From Thiohalorhabdus denitrificans (lineage in GTDB: Bacteria; Pseudomonadota; Gammaproteobacteria; Thiohalorhabdales; Thiohalorhabdaceae): a stretch of 64,000 bases of DNA. Below the pieces are notes generated by a model. That model searched no databases. It had not been told where the DNA came from and worked only from the letters and a program-made list of their open reading frames with translations. Below are positions 46,618 through 56,482 of the stretch, piece after piece (positions within the stretch are counted from its first letter, which is position 1; each line of letters opens with the position of its first letter). The position numbers and the translations under genes were made by a program. Location: the NCBI RefSeq assembly GCF_001399755.1, contig NZ_LJCP01000014.1, positions 248,001 to 312,000 of the forward strand. The letters are read 5' to 3'.

Positions 46618-48126
46618 ATGTCATTAGCCAATGTCTTCATGATCGTACCCAGCCCGATCCTGTCGGCGCTGATCTGGATCGTTGTCCTCGCCGTTCTGCT
46701 CTACCTGGCGCGGACACCGGTGCACCGCGTATTCCTCTCCGCCAGCCGCGGCCTGTACCGGGTCCTCCGCCTGTCGGCCTTCTCCGTGCTGCGGGCCGAG
46801 AAGCGCATCGCCGACCGCAACCGGGAGGTGCTGCTGGCCCAGGGCCGCGAGGCCGCCGAGCGCCAGATCGAGCGCGAGTTCGACCGGGTGGACCAGACCG
46901 TCCACCGCGAGCTGGCCGGCTATCCGGAGCTCCACCGCCGGATGACCGAGGAAATCACGGCCATCGAGGAGGAGCACAAGAACAGCCAGGAGGTCCCGCC
47001 CTCCCCGCCGGGCTGGACCGAGGCCGTGGACGCTGTGGCCCGGATCCCCGCCAACGGCGACCCGATGGTGGGCAACGTCCTGGACGACATCCGCAAATCC
47101 CTGGAGAAGGCCCACGAGAAGGCCACCTCCGAATATCGCCGGGCCACGGCGGAGCGCCACAAGCTGCTGGAGCGCATGCGTCCCCACTGGCGGAGCCTGC
47201 AGCAGCAGGTGTCCGATGTGGACAAGACCATCAACAGCCTGCTGGACCGCAGCCGCGCCATCGACCGGCAGATGGAGGAGTACGAGGAGACGGTCCGTGG
47301 CACGGACCGGGCGGTGCGCCGGCTCTCGTCCTCCACCCTGACCCAGTTCTTCATCTCCCTGTTCGTGATGCTGATCGCCATCGGCGGGGCCATCATCAAC
47401 TTCAACCTGATCGCCCGGCCCATGGCGGAGATGGTGGGCGGCACCAACGACCTGGCCGGATTCCGCACCGCCGACATCGCGGCCATGGTAATCATCTTCG
47501 TGGAGGTCTCCATGGGACTGTTCCTCATGGAGTCCATGCGGGTCACGCGGCTGTTCCCGGTGATCGGCTCCCTGAGCGACAAGCAGCGCCACCGCATGGC
47601 CTGGATCACCTTCACCATCCTGTTCGCCCTGGCCTCGGTGGAGGCCGGTCTGGCCTACATGCGCGAGATCCTCATGGAGCAGGAGATGGCCACCCAGGCC
47701 ATCCTGAGCGGGGGCGCGGAAGCGAGCGCGGAATCCTCCGCCGACAGCGTCCGCTGGATCACCACGGCCTCCCAGATGGGCCTGGGCTTCATCCTGCCTT
47801 TCGCCCTGGTGTTCGTGGCCATCCCCCTGGAAACCTTCGTGCAGTCCCTGCGCACCGTGCTGGGCATCGCGGCCATGGGCATCCTGCGCGTGGCGGCCTT
47901 CCTCCTCCGGGTCCTGGGCAGCGGCGCGCGCTACGCCGGCCAACTCCTGGTGGACCTCTATGACCTCCTCATCTTCGCCCCGCTCTGGGTCGAGCATCGG
48001 CTGATGGAGCGGGGTGACGGCGGCGACGGGGAGCAAGGCCAGACGCCGCGGAAGCGCCCAACCTCCGGGCCCAAGGCCGCGAAATCCGCCGGCAAGACCG
48101 AGACCGCCAAGGAGGAGCCCGCATGA
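46618..48126 (+). CDS. Coiled-coil polytopic membrane protein of unknown function
   Basis: 502 residues: one N-terminal helix (about 12-30), a long charged coiled-coil segment (about 50-235, e.g. AEKRIADRNREVLLAQGREA, SEYRRATAERHKLLERMRPH), then about five hydrophobic segments (236-262, 283-303, 323-343, 385-430) and a basic Lys/Thr-rich tail. No known domain is recognised. Its stop overlaps the start of the VWA-like lipoprotein gene by four bases (ATGA), so the two proteins are made together and probably work in one envelope complex. Confidence 0.65.
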   Translation: MSLANVFMIVPSPILSALIWIVVLAVLLYLARTPVHRVFLSASRGLYRVLRLSAFSVLRAEKRIADRNREVLLAQGREAAERQIEREFDRVDQTVHRELAGYPELHRRMTEEITAIEEEHKNSQEVPPSPPGWTEAVDAVARIPANGDPMVGNVLDDIRKSLEKAHEKATSEYRRATAERHKLLERMRPHWRSLQQQVSDVDKTINSLLDRSRAIDRQMEEYEETVRGTDRAVRRLSSSTLTQFFISLFVMLIAIGGAIINFNLIARPMAEMVGGTNDLAGFRTADIAAMVIIFVEVSMGLFLMESMRVTRLFPVIGSLSDKQRHRMAWITFTILFALASVEAGLAYMREILMEQEMATQAILSGGAEASAESSADSVRWITTASQMGLGFILPFALVFVAIPLETFVQSLRTVLGIAAMGILRVAAFLLRVLGSGARYAGQLLVDLYDLLIFAPLWVEHRLMERGDGGDGEQGQTPRKRPTSGPKAAKSAGKTETAKEEPA

Positions 48127-48773
48127 AACGCCTGCTACTCCTACTCCTCGTCCCCGCCGTCCTGGTGCTGACCGGCTGCCCCCGCTCGGCGCCTCCGGAC
48201 CGCGGGGTCTACCTGCTGCTCGACACCTCCGGGACCTACACCCAGGAACTCGACAAGGCCCAGCGGATCATCAGTTACGTGCTGTCGCGCATGAACCCGG
48301 GGGACAACTTCGCGGTCGCCCGCATCGACACGGGCAGCTTCAGCGAGAAGGACATCATTGCCCGGACCACCTTCGACGACCGCCCGAGCAAGACCAACCA
48401 GCAGAAACGCCAATTCCGGGAACAGATCAAGGAATACGTGGAAGGGGTGGAGTCCTCCAGGTACACGGACATCACCGGGGGCATGCTGCAGGGCATCGAG
48501 TGGCTCAACGAGGTGGGTCCGTCCCAGAAGGTGATCCTGGTGTTCTCGGACATGAAGGAGGACCTGCCGGACAACTACGTGCGGGACGTGTCCCTGGAGC
48601 TGTCCGGGATCGAGGTGGCGGCCCTGAACGTGACCAAGCTCCGGAGCGACATCGTCGACCCCCGCAAGTACATGTCCCGCGTGGACAACTGGCGGAAACA
48701 GGTCGAGGACGCCGGGGGCGAGTGGCGGATGATCAACGATTTGGACAATCTAACGGGGTTGTTTTCCGGTTGA
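48123..48773 (+). CDS. VWA-like lipoprotein
   Basis: 216 residues: lipoprotein signal with Cys19 (LVLTGCPRS), then a von Willebrand A-like fold. A metal-site motif is visible as Asp34-x-Ser36-x-Thr38 ([12 protein letters not shown]), with [14 protein letters not shown] and [11 protein letters not shown] supplying the other expected residues. Such domains mediate metal-dependent protein contacts. Translationally coupled to the upstream membrane protein. The periplasmic location of the VWA domain and the membrane partner suggest an envelope assembly or sensing unit, which is inference. Confidence 0.72.
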   Translation: MKRLLLLLLVPAVLVLTGCPRSAPPDRGVYLLLDTSGTYTQELDKAQRIISYVLSRMNPGDNFAVARIDTGSFSEKDIIARTTFDDRPSKTNQQKRQFREQIKEYVEGVESSRYTDITGGMLQGIEWLNEVGPSQKVILVFSDMKEDLPDNYVRDVSLELSGIEVAALNVTKLRSDIVDPRKYMSRVDNWRKQVEDAGGEWRMINDLDNLTGLFSG

Positions 48774-48825
48774 GCCGCACGCCAATAATGGACCCAGAAG
48801 CCACGGTCCATCGGGAGGAAGCGGC

Positions 48826-49035
48826 ATGAGCGACCACGTCTACAAGGCTATCGAGCTGACCGGATCCTCGCCCAACTCCATGGAGGAGGCGGTCTCCAAC
48901 GCCATCGCCCGGGCCCACAAGACCCTGCACAATCTCCGCTGGTTCGAGGTGGTGGATACCCGCGGGCACATCGAAGAGGGTAGAATCGTCCACTGGCAGG
49001 TAACCGTGAAGGTGAACTTCACCCTGGACGAGTGA
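48826..49035 (+). CDS. Dodecin
   Basis: A 69-residue flavin-binding protein that forms hollow dodecamers. [40 protein letters not shown] and the C-terminal [10 protein letters not shown] strand match the family, including the tryptophan (LRWFEV) that stacks on the flavin. Dodecins store or buffer flavins. GGGAGGAAGC precedes the ATG. Its stop overlaps an in-frame GTG of the next gene. Confidence 0.93.
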   Translation: MSDHVYKAIELTGSSPNSMEEAVSNAIARAHKTLHNLRWFEVVDTRGHIEEGRIVHWQVTVKVNFTLDE

Positions 49036-49046
49036 GCGAGGGGCGC

Positions 49047-49412
49047 ATGAGCGATTCAACCAGCGGAACCCAGGCCCCGGGGGCCGCCTACGCCGGGCAC
49101 TTCTCCGAGCGGGGCTTCCGCAGCCGGGCCCGGGGCTACCTCCGCCGCGCCGGCCGTGAGGTGGGCGAGAAGGTGCTCTTCCTCTACTACACCCTGGATG
49201 AGCCCGAGCTGCCCGCCTGGGCCCGCTCGGTGATCTACGGGGCACTGGGCTACTTCCTGGCGCCGTGGGACGCGGCCCCGGACTTCATCCCGGGAGTGGG
49301 CTACGCCGACGACCTCGGCGTGCTCACCGCGGCCCTGGCCACGGTGGCGGTCCACGTCACCCCCGAGGCCCGGCGACGGGCGCGGGAACAGCTGGACCGC
49401 TGGTTGGGGTAG
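49047..49412 (+). CDS. DUF1232 (YkvA-like) membrane-associated protein
   Basis: About 121 residues. The family core is seen as VGEKVLFLYYTLDE, WARSVIYGALGYFLAPWDAAPDFIPGVGYADDLGVL and ALATVAVHV. YkvA relatives are small membrane-associated proteins of unknown role. ATG with GAGGGG four bases upstream is chosen; an upstream GTG overlapping the dodecin stop would add five residues. A strong terminator follows. Confidence 0.85.
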   Translation: MSDSTSGTQAPGAAYAGHFSERGFRSRARGYLRRAGREVGEKVLFLYYTLDEPELPAWARSVIYGALGYFLAPWDAAPDFIPGVGYADDLGVLTAALATVAVHVTPEARRRAREQLDRWLG

Positions 49413-49467
49413 CAGGGACCCGCTCCGGCTCAACCCGGCACCGCCGGAAACGGCGCTCCGCGAACAG

Positions 49468-49501
49468 AAAAGGCCCTCGGCGATGCCGAGGGCCTTTTTT
49501 T
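49468..49501. terminator. Strong terminator after the DUF1232 gene
   Basis: A perfect 11-bp stem, AGGCCCTCGGC/GCCGAGGGCCT with loop GAT, followed by a run of seven T residues on the plus strand; four A residues precede it, so it can also serve recR on the minus strand. Confidence 0.88.
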
Positions 49502-49530
49502 GGTCGTTAGGACGCCGCACCGGCGGGAGC

Positions 49531-50136
49531 TCAGTCCTCCTCCAGCGAATACCGCCGTGTAAGGGCCCGATCGATGGTGGAGCCGTCCACGAACTCCAGC
49601 TCGCCCCCCAGGGGCACGCCGTGAGCCAGGCGGGTCACCCGCACCCCCTGCGGCTCCAGACGGTCGTAGATGTAATGGGCGGTCGCCTCCCCCTCCACCG
49701 TGGCGTTGGTGGCCACCACTACCTCGGTGACCCCCTCCGCGATACGCCGGTCCAGGCCGTCAAAGGGCAGGTCCTCGGGTCCGATGCCGTCCAGGGGGGA
49801 GAGCCGGCCCATGAGCACGTAGTAGGTACCGTTGAAGGAGGCCGCCTGCTCCACGGCCGGGATATCCGAGGGGCTTTCCACCACGCACAGGAAGGACTGG
49901 TCGCGCCGGGAAGAGGCGCAGATGGGGCAGAGCTCGGTATCGGTAAGGTTGTTGCACCGCCGGCAGTGGCGCACCTCCTCCAGCGCCCGGTCCAGGGCGC
50001 GCGCCAATACCCGGCCGCCCTCCCGGTCCCGCTCCAGCAGGTGGAAGACCATGCGCCGGGCGCTCTTGGGCCCTACCCCGGGCAGGCGCTGCAGGGCCTC
50101 GGACAGGGCGTCCAGCGAGGGTACGCGCTCACTCAC
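49531..50136 (-). CDS. recR: Recombination protein RecR
   Basis: 201 residues: helix-hairpin-helix (ALQRLPGVGPKSARRMVFHL), a four-cysteine zinc finger (Cys58, 61, 70, 73) and a Toprim domain (LCVVESPSDIPAVEQAASFN, GRLSPLDGIGPEDL). RecR works with RecO and RecF to load RecA at gaps. GTG start with AGGAG upstream. It follows ybaB and dnaX on the same strand as in many Gammaproteobacteria, though a 225-base gap with REP elements separates it from ybaB here. Confidence 0.96.
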   Translation of the reverse strand: MSERVPSLDALSEALQRLPGVGPKSARRMVFHLLERDREGGRVLARALDRALEEVRHCRRCNNLTDTELCPICASSRRDQSFLCVVESPSDIPAVEQAASFNGTYYVLMGRLSPLDGIGPEDLPFDGLDRRIAEGVTEVVVATNATVEGEATAHYIYDRLEPQGVRVTRLAHGVPLGGELEFVDGSTIDRALTRRYSLEED

Positions 50137-50215
50137 CGTTTCGCTTCTCTCCTATACGGTATAGGAACCGCCAAGTACGCCCCGCAGGAAACGGCTAACC
50201 CCCATACCAGCACGT

Positions 50216-50286
50216 TGTGGGAGCGGCCAGTGGCCGCGACAAACGAGTCCCTTTGAGGGTTGTCGCGGCTGATAGCCGCTCCTACA
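50216..50286. repeat. Inverted pair of REP-like elements between recR and ybaB
   Basis: Plus-strand copy: GTGGGA, stem GCGGCC/GGCCGC, tail GACAAACG (50217-50243). Minus-strand copy: GTAGGA, stem GCGGCT/AGCCGC, tail GACAACC (50286-50259). Same head, stem and tail logic as the elements at 7.9 and 30.9 kb. They face each other across a short spacer, like a BIME pair. Confidence 0.75.
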
Positions 50287-50361
50287 GGCACCCTGCATGA
50301 GCCGACTACCCAATTCCGCTTTTTGCCTTCTTGGCGTCCTTGGCGGTTATTAGGTCTTGGC

Positions 50362-50691
50362 CTATTTGAGCATGTCCCCCAGGCCGGGGATGTTGCCCAG
50401 GCCGCCGGTGATGTCGCCCATGAGCTCCTGGGTGCGGGTCTCCACCTTGCCCAGGGCGTCGTTCATGGCCGCGGCCATCAGGTCCTCGAGCATCTCGGCG
50501 TCGTTGTCCTCCATGAGCGAGGGATCGATGGTTACCTTGCGCACGGAGTACTTGCAGGTCACGGTCACCTGCACCATGCCGCCGCCCGCCTGACCGATCA
50601 CCTCCTCGTCAGCGAGCTGCTCCTGGGCCTTCTGCATCTGTTCCTGCATCTGCTTGGCCTGCTTCATCAGGCCGCCCATGCCGCCTTTCAT
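50362..50691 (-). CDS. ybaB: YbaB/EbfC nucleoid-associated protein
   Basis: 109 residues: helical N-terminus ([20 protein letters not shown]), then [20 protein letters not shown] and [20 protein letters not shown], the conserved YbaB core. The protein forms tweezer-like dimers that bind DNA without strict sequence preference. The ATG has AGGAGA upstream. It is directly downstream of dnaX (23 bases), the usual arrangement. Confidence 0.95.
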   Translation of the reverse strand: MKGGMGGLMKQAKQMQEQMQKAQEQLADEEVIGQAGGGMVQVTVTCKYSVRKVTIDPSLMEDNDAEMLEDLMAAAMNDALGKVETRTQELMGDITGGLGNIPGLGDMLK

Positions 50692-50714
50692 CGCTGTCTC
50701 CTGCGTGTAGCCGT

Positions 50715-52436
50715 TCAGTTGGAGGTGGGGTCCTGCTCGTCGGGTCGCACCGATTCCACCCGGGCGCCGAACTGCTCCTGCAGGACCTGCATGTTGGAGT
50801 CCTTCGCCACCGCCTGCTCCGCCGCTTCCTGGCGCTCCCGCTGACGCCGCTCCCGGGCCGCCGCCGGGCTCTCCGCCTCGGCCCCCTCCCCGAGCTCCTC
50901 GATGGCGATCCGCGGCGTGGCGCCGAAATGGGCGCTCAGCGCCGATTCCAGGGCGGCGCGGAAGCGCTCGCTGCCCGCCGAGAGCAGCTGCTCGGAGGGG
51001 AAGGCCAGGCGTACCCGCTCGGCGGTGAACTCCCTGGGCACGGCGAACTCCAGCACCGCCCGCCACGACGGCGGAACCTCCAGTGTACCCAGGATGCCCT
51101 CCCAATCAGAGGCCGGGCCACCCTGCGAGGTTCCCGCCCCCGGGGAGGCGCCGGACCCCGCCTCGGGCGCCGGGGTGCCGCTCCCGGGAGCGGCCGCCGC
51201 GGGCTCGGCCCCCGACGAGGCGCGCCCCGCGGCCTGCCGGGCCGGGCGGGAGCCCTCGGCCTCTCCCGCCGCCCTTCCGGACGGGGCCGCGCCCTGTGCG
51301 CCGGCGGCGGTTTGGGCGGGCGGCTCCCCGCCGCCCGCCTCGAAAGGATCGAAGGCCACCATGCGCAGCACGGCCATCTCCAGGCCCACCCGCGGGTCGG
51401 GGGCCGCCGCCAGATCGCGCCGCCCCTGCAGGCCGATCTGGTAGAAGAGCTGCACGTCCTCCGGCGCGGTAGCCGCGGCCAGGGCCTCCAGCCGCCGGCG
51501 CTCGTCGGCTACCAGGGTCTCGTCCTCGGCCTCGCGCCCGGGGACCGCCTGCATCACCGCCACCCGGTGCAGCAGCCCCAGCAGGTCGGCCAGGGCGGCG
51601 TCCAGGTCCATGCCGCTGTCGGCCACCTCGGCCACCCGCTCCAGGGCCGCCAGTCCGTCCCGCTCCGCCACCGCCTCCAGCAGGGCCAGGACGCGGTCCC
51701 GGCTGACGGTGCCGAGCATGTCGCGGACCACCGCGTCGGCCACCCGCCCCTCGCCGAAATTGAGGGCCTGGTCCAGCAGGGAGAGGCCGTCCCGCAGGCT
51801 GCCGTCGGCGGCCCGGGCCAGCAGGTCGAGGGCCTCCGCCTCCGCGGCCACCCCCTCCGCCTCCAGGATGGTGCCCATGCGCTCGCGGATGCGCTCGGCG
51901 CCGATGCGCTTGAGCTCGAACTGCAGGCAGCGCGACAGGATGGTTACCGGGATGCGCGCCGGCTCGGTGGTGGCGAAGATGAACTTGACGTGCTCGGGGG
52001 GCTCCTCGAGCGTCTTCAAAAGGGCGTTGAAGCTGTGGTTGGAGAGCATGTGCACCTCGTCGATGAGGTACACCTTGTAGCGGCCCACCGAGGGCATGTA
52101 CTGGACGTTGTCCAGCAGGTCGCGGGTGTCGTCCACCTTGGTGCGGGAGGCGGCGTCCACCTCGATCAGGTCGACGAAGCGGTTCTCCTCGATGGCCCGG
52201 CAGCTGTCGCACACGCCGCAGGGCTCGGCGGTGACGCCCGTATCGCAGTTGAGCCCCTTGGCGAGCAGGCGGCCCACGGTGGTCTTGCCCACCCCGCGGG
52301 AGCCGGAGAACAGGAAGGCGTGGCCCACCCGGCCGCTGTCCAGTGCGTTGGTCAGGGCGCGGACCACATGCTCCTGGCCCACTAGGTCGGGGAACCGCTG
52401 CGGACGCCATTTGCGGGCTAGGACCAGATAGCTCAT
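50715..52436 (-). CDS. dnaX: DNA polymerase III subunit gamma/tau
   Basis: 573 residues. The AAA+ clamp-loader core opens with [20 protein letters not shown], has Walker [21 protein letters not shown], a zinc module ([16 protein letters not shown]), [20 protein letters not shown], and the SRC sensor motif ([11 protein letters not shown]). A proline/alanine-rich linker (about 395-460) separates it from a tau-specific C-terminal domain ([20 protein letters not shown] and beyond). I see no obvious A-rich frameshift site for a separate gamma product. Start fixed by the conserved N-terminus. Confidence 0.96.
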   Translation of the reverse strand: MSYLVLARKWRPQRFPDLVGQEHVVRALTNALDSGRVGHAFLFSGSRGVGKTTVGRLLAKGLNCDTGVTAEPCGVCDSCRAIEENRFVDLIEVDAASRTKVDDTRDLLDNVQYMPSVGRYKVYLIDEVHMLSNHSFNALLKTLEEPPEHVKFIFATTEPARIPVTILSRCLQFELKRIGAERIRERMGTILEAEGVAAEAEALDLLARAADGSLRDGLSLLDQALNFGEGRVADAVVRDMLGTVSRDRVLALLEAVAERDGLAALERVAEVADSGMDLDAALADLLGLLHRVAVMQAVPGREAEDETLVADERRRLEALAAATAPEDVQLFYQIGLQGRRDLAAAPDPRVGLEMAVLRMVAFDPFEAGGGEPPAQTAAGAQGAAPSGRAAGEAEGSRPARQAAGRASSGAEPAAAAPGSGTPAPEAGSGASPGAGTSQGGPASDWEGILGTLEVPPSWRAVLEFAVPREFTAERVRLAFPSEQLLSAGSERFRAALESALSAHFGATPRIAIEELGEGAEAESPAAARERRQRERQEAAEQAVAKDSNMQVLQEQFGARVESVRPDEQDPTSN

Positions 52437-52513
52437 GGGCGGGCCTGCGAGCGCGGGAAGAAGGGGCGGCAAGGCCGGACGGGTGCCGGCCCTCCCCCTC
52501 GGGGAAAGCTGGA

Positions 52514-52628
52514 GGCGGCTCCAGCAAGCCACACCACGGCACACGGGATCACTGCTACCGCTGCTCCCTTCCGGGCCTGACGGGGTTCACAGCTTACCGT
52601 TGCGTGGGGGCCTGCCTTCAGCGCCGCC
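52514..52628 (-). ncRNA. ffs: 4.5S RNA of the signal recognition particle
   Basis: On the minus strand the conserved SRP helix 8 motif reads GTCAGGCCCGGAAGGGAGCA, matching the Ffh-binding loops (GGAA tetraloop and asymmetric loop). The 5' end GGCGGCGC pairs with the 3' end AGCCGCC, giving a 115-base hairpin of normal length. ACGCAACGGTAAGCTGTGAA upstream and GTGTGCCG downstream correspond to the E. coli 4.5S arms. It lies between tRNA-Ser and dnaX. Confidence 0.92.
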
Positions 52629-52686
52629 ATCGATCGGGGTACCCCGGCCGCCCTGGTCGGCGGCGCGTCCGCCGGGGTGAAGATGG

Positions 52687-52777
<91 letters not shown>

Positions 52778-52959
52778 ATCAGGAAATCGGGGATTTTACG
52801 GATCCCGGGCCCCTTTGACAACGGGGCGCGGGCGGCCACCTCCGGACACCGGAAAGGCGCACCGGGAACCGCCCAAGTCCTTCGCCCCCGGGAATTTTTG
52901 GCAGCCTGCCGGAGAAGGGGGTATGGTCGATAGAGGGGCACCCAACCGAGGAGCAGGGC

Positions 52960-54363
52960 GTGCTGCGAACGGGGACCTACCTCCTGCTGGTGGTGGCCGG
53001 CGCCGTGATGCTGCTGGGGAGCCCCGCCGCCCCTCAGGAGGGCCCGCGGCCTGCGGAGCGTCCGGTGGTGGTCAGCGCCATGGAGGGCGTGATCGGGCCT
53101 CCGCAGGCGGACTGGATGCGGCAGAGCCTGGAGCAAGCCACCACTCTGGACGCCCGCGCCCTGGTGCTGCGCCTGAACACCCCGGGGGGGCTGTCGGACG
53201 CCATGCGCGACATCATCCAGACCGTGCTCTCCTCCCCCATCCCCGTGATCACCTGGGTGGCGCCCAGCGGCAGCCGGGCCGCCAGCGCCGGCACCTACAT
53301 CTTCTACGCATCCCACGTGGCCGCCATGGCCCCCGGCACCAACCTAGGCGCGGCCACCCCCATCCAGATGGGCGGCGGGGGCACGCCCGGCAGCCCCGGG
53401 GAAGAGCCCGAAGAGGGCCAGGAAGGCGGGGACCAGGCGGAGGAACAGAAGGAAGGCTCCGGCGACCCCGCCAAGCGCAAGATGGTGGAGGACGCCGTGG
53501 CCTATCTGCAGAGCCTCGCCGACCTGCGCGGGCGCAACCGGGACTGGGCGGAGCGGGCCGTGCGTGAGGGGGCCAGCCTACCGGCCCAAGAGGCGGCGGA
53601 GACGGACGTGGCGGACTTCCTGGCCCCCACCCTGGAGGCCCTCCTGGAGGCGGCGGACGGCCGGACCGTGGAGACCGCCGCCGGCGAGGTCACGCTGGAC
53701 CTGGAGGGCGCCCCGGTGGAGGAGATCGAGCCGGGCTGGCGCATCCGCCTTTTGCAGATCCTGGCCAATCCCAACGTGGCCTACATCCTCATGCTCATCG
53801 GCATCTACGGGCTCATCTTCGAGCTGGCCAGTCCCGGCGGGATCGTACCGGGGGTGCTCGGGGGAATCAGCCTGCTGCTGGCCCTGTACGCCTTCCAGGC
53901 CCTGCCGGTGAACTACGCCGGGCTGGCGCTCATGGGCCTGGGCATCCTGTTCTTCATCGCCGAGGCCCTGGTGCCGAGCTTCGGCGCCCTGGGCATCGGC
54001 GGCCTCATCGCCTTCGTGCTGGGCTCCATCATGCTCATGGACACGGATACCCCCGCCCTGGAGGTGGCCTGGCCGGTGATCATCACCGCGGCGGTGATCA
54101 CCGGGGGCTTCATGCTCACGGTGGCCACCATGGCGGCCCGGAGCCACCACCGGCAATCGGTGAGCGGCACCGGCCATCTGATCGGCCGGACGGCCCGGGC
54201 CATCGACGACCTCGACCCCGAAGGCTGGGTGCGCTTCGAGGGCGAGCGCTGGCAGGCCCGCGCCGCGGAGCCGGTAGCGGCCGGCGAGGACGTCCGCATC
54301 ACGGCGGTGAAGGGGCTGACGCTGGAAGTCACCAAACTGGACTCGGCCCACTGGGAGGAATGA
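52960..54363 (+). CDS. NfeD-type membrane serine protease (ClpP class)
   Basis: 467 residues: signal segment, ClpP-like protease domain with LVLRLNTPGGLSDAM and the nucleophile Ser109 (SRAASAGTYIFYASH), a Lys-bearing KRKMVEDAVAYLQ segment, an inserted acidic/Gly-rich loop (about 145-170), then about five transmembrane helices and a C-terminal NfeD/OB domain (GWVRFEGERWQARAAEPVAA). The Ser-Lys pair matches the family prototype PH1510, which cleaves its slipin partner. GTG start with GAGGAG upstream. Paired with the slipin gene three bases downstream. Confidence 0.92.
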   Translation: MLRTGTYLLLVVAGAVMLLGSPAAPQEGPRPAERPVVVSAMEGVIGPPQADWMRQSLEQATTLDARALVLRLNTPGGLSDAMRDIIQTVLSSPIPVITWVAPSGSRAASAGTYIFYASHVAAMAPGTNLGAATPIQMGGGGTPGSPGEEPEEGQEGGDQAEEQKEGSGDPAKRKMVEDAVAYLQSLADLRGRNRDWAERAVREGASLPAQEAAETDVADFLAPTLEALLEAADGRTVETAAGEVTLDLEGAPVEEIEPGWRIRLLQILANPNVAYILMLIGIYGLIFELASPGGIVPGVLGGISLLLALYAFQALPVNYAGLALMGLGILFFIAEALVPSFGALGIGGLIAFVLGSIMLMDTDTPALEVAWPVIITAAVITGGFMLTVATMAARSHHRQSVSGTGHLIGRTARAIDDLDPEGWVRFEGERWQARAAEPVAAGEDVRITAVKGLTLEVTKLDSAHWEE

Positions 54364-54366
54364 GCG

Positions 54367-55146
54367 ATGGAAGACCTGATTACCAACCCGCTGGTGATAG
54401 CGGGGATCCTCGTTGTCCTGTTCCTGATCGCCGCGCTGCGCATCACGCGCGAGTACGAGCGCGCCGTGATCTTCCTGCTGGGGCGCTTCTGGAAGGTAAA
54501 GGGCCCGGGCCTGATCATCGTCATCCCGATCGTCCAACAGGCGGTCCGGATCGACCTGCGCACGGTGGTCCTGGACATCCCTTCCCAGGAGATCATCACC
54601 CGGGACAACGTCACCGCCTCGGTGAACGCCGTGCTCTACTACCGGGTGCTCGACCCGGAGCGGGCGGTGATCCAGGTGGAGTTCTACCGCGACGCCACCC
54701 GCGAGCTGGGCCAGACCACCCTGCGCTCGGTGCTCGGCAAGCACGACTTCGACGAACTCCTGGCCAAGCGCGACGAATTGAACGCCGACATCCAGGAGAT
54801 CCTGGACTCCCAGACCGACGCCTGGGGCATCAAAGTGACCAACGTGGAGATCAAGCACGTGGAGATCCCGGACTCCATGGTTCGGGCCATCGCCCGCCAG
54901 GCCGAGGCGGAGCGCGAACGGCGCGCCAAGGTCATCCACGCCGAAGGCGAGCTGCAGGCGGCGGAGAAGCTGGTGGAGACGGCGGCGCGCATGGAGGAGC
55001 ACCCCGGCGCCCTGCAGCTGCGCTACCTGCAGACCCTCACCGACATAGCCACCGAGAACAACTCCACCACCCTGTTCCCCATCCCCATCGACCTGATGAA
55101 GCCCTTCTTCCAAGGGGGCTACGGGGAGGGCACCAAGGATTCCTGA
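54367..55146 (+). CDS. Slipin (stomatin/SPFH family)
   Basis: 259 residues: N-terminal membrane hairpin ([20 protein letters not shown]), then an SPFH domain ([26 protein letters not shown]-like [30 protein letters not shown]), a coiled-coil region ([20 protein letters not shown]) and a conserved [15 protein letters not shown] end. Slipins scaffold membrane microdomains and are the partner substrate of NfeD proteases. Both are made from one message. Confidence 0.95.
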   Translation: MEDLITNPLVIAGILVVLFLIAALRITREYERAVIFLLGRFWKVKGPGLIIVIPIVQQAVRIDLRTVVLDIPSQEIITRDNVTASVNAVLYYRVLDPERAVIQVEFYRDATRELGQTTLRSVLGKHDFDELLAKRDELNADIQEILDSQTDAWGIKVTNVEIKHVEIPDSMVRAIARQAEAERERRAKVIHAEGELQAAEKLVETAARMEEHPGALQLRYLQTLTDIATENNSTTLFPIPIDLMKPFFQGGYGEGTKDS

Positions 55147-55604
55147 GTAGAGCCCGCCCTAGTCCCCGCCGAGGCTTGCCGAACCGACTTCTGGAAGTTC
55201 CGGGACCGGGCCTGTTACTAGGCCCGGGACCATCGGGCGTGCACCAAGCGCGTCTCCGCCGTAACCCCCTCCAGGCCGCGGGTCCGTACCGCTACGAGCG
55301 GTGAAGACCCCCGCTGAACTCGAGCAGGTTCCCGTCCCGAGCCACCACGATCCCGAACGCGTCCAACACGAGCCCCGGCCGGCAGCCCTCCTTTGCCTTG
55401 CTCCCGCCAGGGGCCGGTAGCGGCTTGGTGTACTGCTCACTTTCTCCGAACCCTTGTCCCAGGCCTCTCGCTCGGTAAGCACTGACCCACGGCAGGCCCC
55501 TCACCGTGATAGACTCCACGCCAATCCGCAAAGGGAAGTCCACACACCGGAAGCATCATGTCCATGACGATGCATTCAAGCGCCCATCCCCGCCGCCTTA
55601 CCCC
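55147..55604. other. Intergenic region with a hairpin after the slipin gene
   Basis: A perfect 8-bp stem (CCGGGCCT/AGGCCCGG, 55206-55227) follows the slipin gene but lacks a T-tract. A minus-strand frame at 55292-55543 codes 83 residues without a recognised motif and overlaps the leader of the next plus-strand gene; I do not call it. Promoter signals for the following operon are not evident. Confidence 0.4.
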
Positions 55605-56471
55605 ATGAAGGCACCCACCCTCGGCATACTGGCGGTCTGCCTGGCGGTCACCCCCCTTTCCGGGTGCGCGCTCCTTGGCGAGCGCTCGGACCCCCCGGTC
55701 AGCCAAACTCGCTTCGAGCAGCGCATGGAAGCCCTGGAAGAGCGCCTTTTGGAGGAGCACCAGCGGCATGAGACGGCCACCAAGACGGAGCGGCGCCGGG
55801 CCAGGCAAGTGCAGGCCCGCATGGCGGCGACCCGGGACCACCTGGAGGCCATCGACGGGGAGCTGACCCGGCAGGGGATACGGCTGCGCCGCGTGGAGAC
55901 CATGCTGGAAGCCGTCCACGGCCCCAATCCTGGCTCGGAGGATCCGAACAGTCCGGAGGTGGTGGAGCTGGACAAGGCGGCCGGCCCCCACCTGATCACC
56001 CTGGGGCGAACCGAGTGGGTGGGCTTCCCCACCCTGGACTTCGCCCTGCAGGCTCGCATCGACTCCGGGGCCGAGACCGCCTCCCTGTCCGCCACGCAGA
56101 TGCAGGAGTTCGAGCGGGAGGGCGAGGAATGGATCCGCTTCCGACTGGCCCTGAGCGACGAGGAGCACGAATTCCCGGAACGGGCCCGGGGCCGGGAGCT
56201 GGAGGCCCCCATCGTCCGCCGGGTACGGATCATCCAGGCCTCCGGCACCACCACGCGGCCGGTGATCCGGCTGCCCGTGCGCGTGGGGCCCATCACCCAG
56301 CGGGCCGAGTTCACCCTGGAGGATCGTACCCGGCTGTCCTATCCCGTCCTGCTGGGGCGGGACTTCATCCGTGACCTCGCCGTCATCGACGTCAGCCGGG
56401 AGATGATTCACGACCGACCCGAGTACCCGGGGGCCGCCGAAGAGGAGAACGGAGAGGACAATGGCTCCTAG
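55605..56471 (+). CDS. Retropepsin-like lipoprotein protease (PF05618-type, RimK-associated)
   Basis: 288 residues: lipoprotein signal with LSGCALLG, a coiled-coil/charged segment (residues 35-105, rich in Arg/Glu), then a compact domain with LGRTEWVGFPTLDFALQARI followed by DSGAETASLSA. The DSGAET motif is the aspartic-protease signature of the family long annotated as ATP-dependent zinc proteases. VGPITQRAEFTLEDRTRLSY and PVLLGRDFIRDLAVID complete the fold. The family occurs beside RimK-like ligases, as here. Start set at the ATG giving a proper lipoprotein signal. Confidence 0.85.
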   Translation: MKAPTLGILAVCLAVTPLSGCALLGERSDPPVSQTRFEQRMEALEERLLEEHQRHETATKTERRRARQVQARMAATRDHLEAIDGELTRQGIRLRRVETMLEAVHGPNPGSEDPNSPEVVELDKAAGPHLITLGRTEWVGFPTLDFALQARIDSGAETASLSATQMQEFEREGEEWIRFRLALSDEEHEFPERARGRELEAPIVRRVRIIQASGTTTRPVIRLPVRVGPITQRAEFTLEDRTRLSYPVLLGRDFIRDLAVIDVSREMIHDRPEYPGAAEEENGEDNGS

Positions 56472-56482
56472 CGCGGATTCCC

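Noticed and set aside
55292-55543. Minus-strand 83-residue open frame after the slipin gene
   Set aside because: No ribosome-binding site at a proper distance, no motif, and it overlaps the leader of the plus-strand lipoprotein gene; it could be a relic but nothing supports it.
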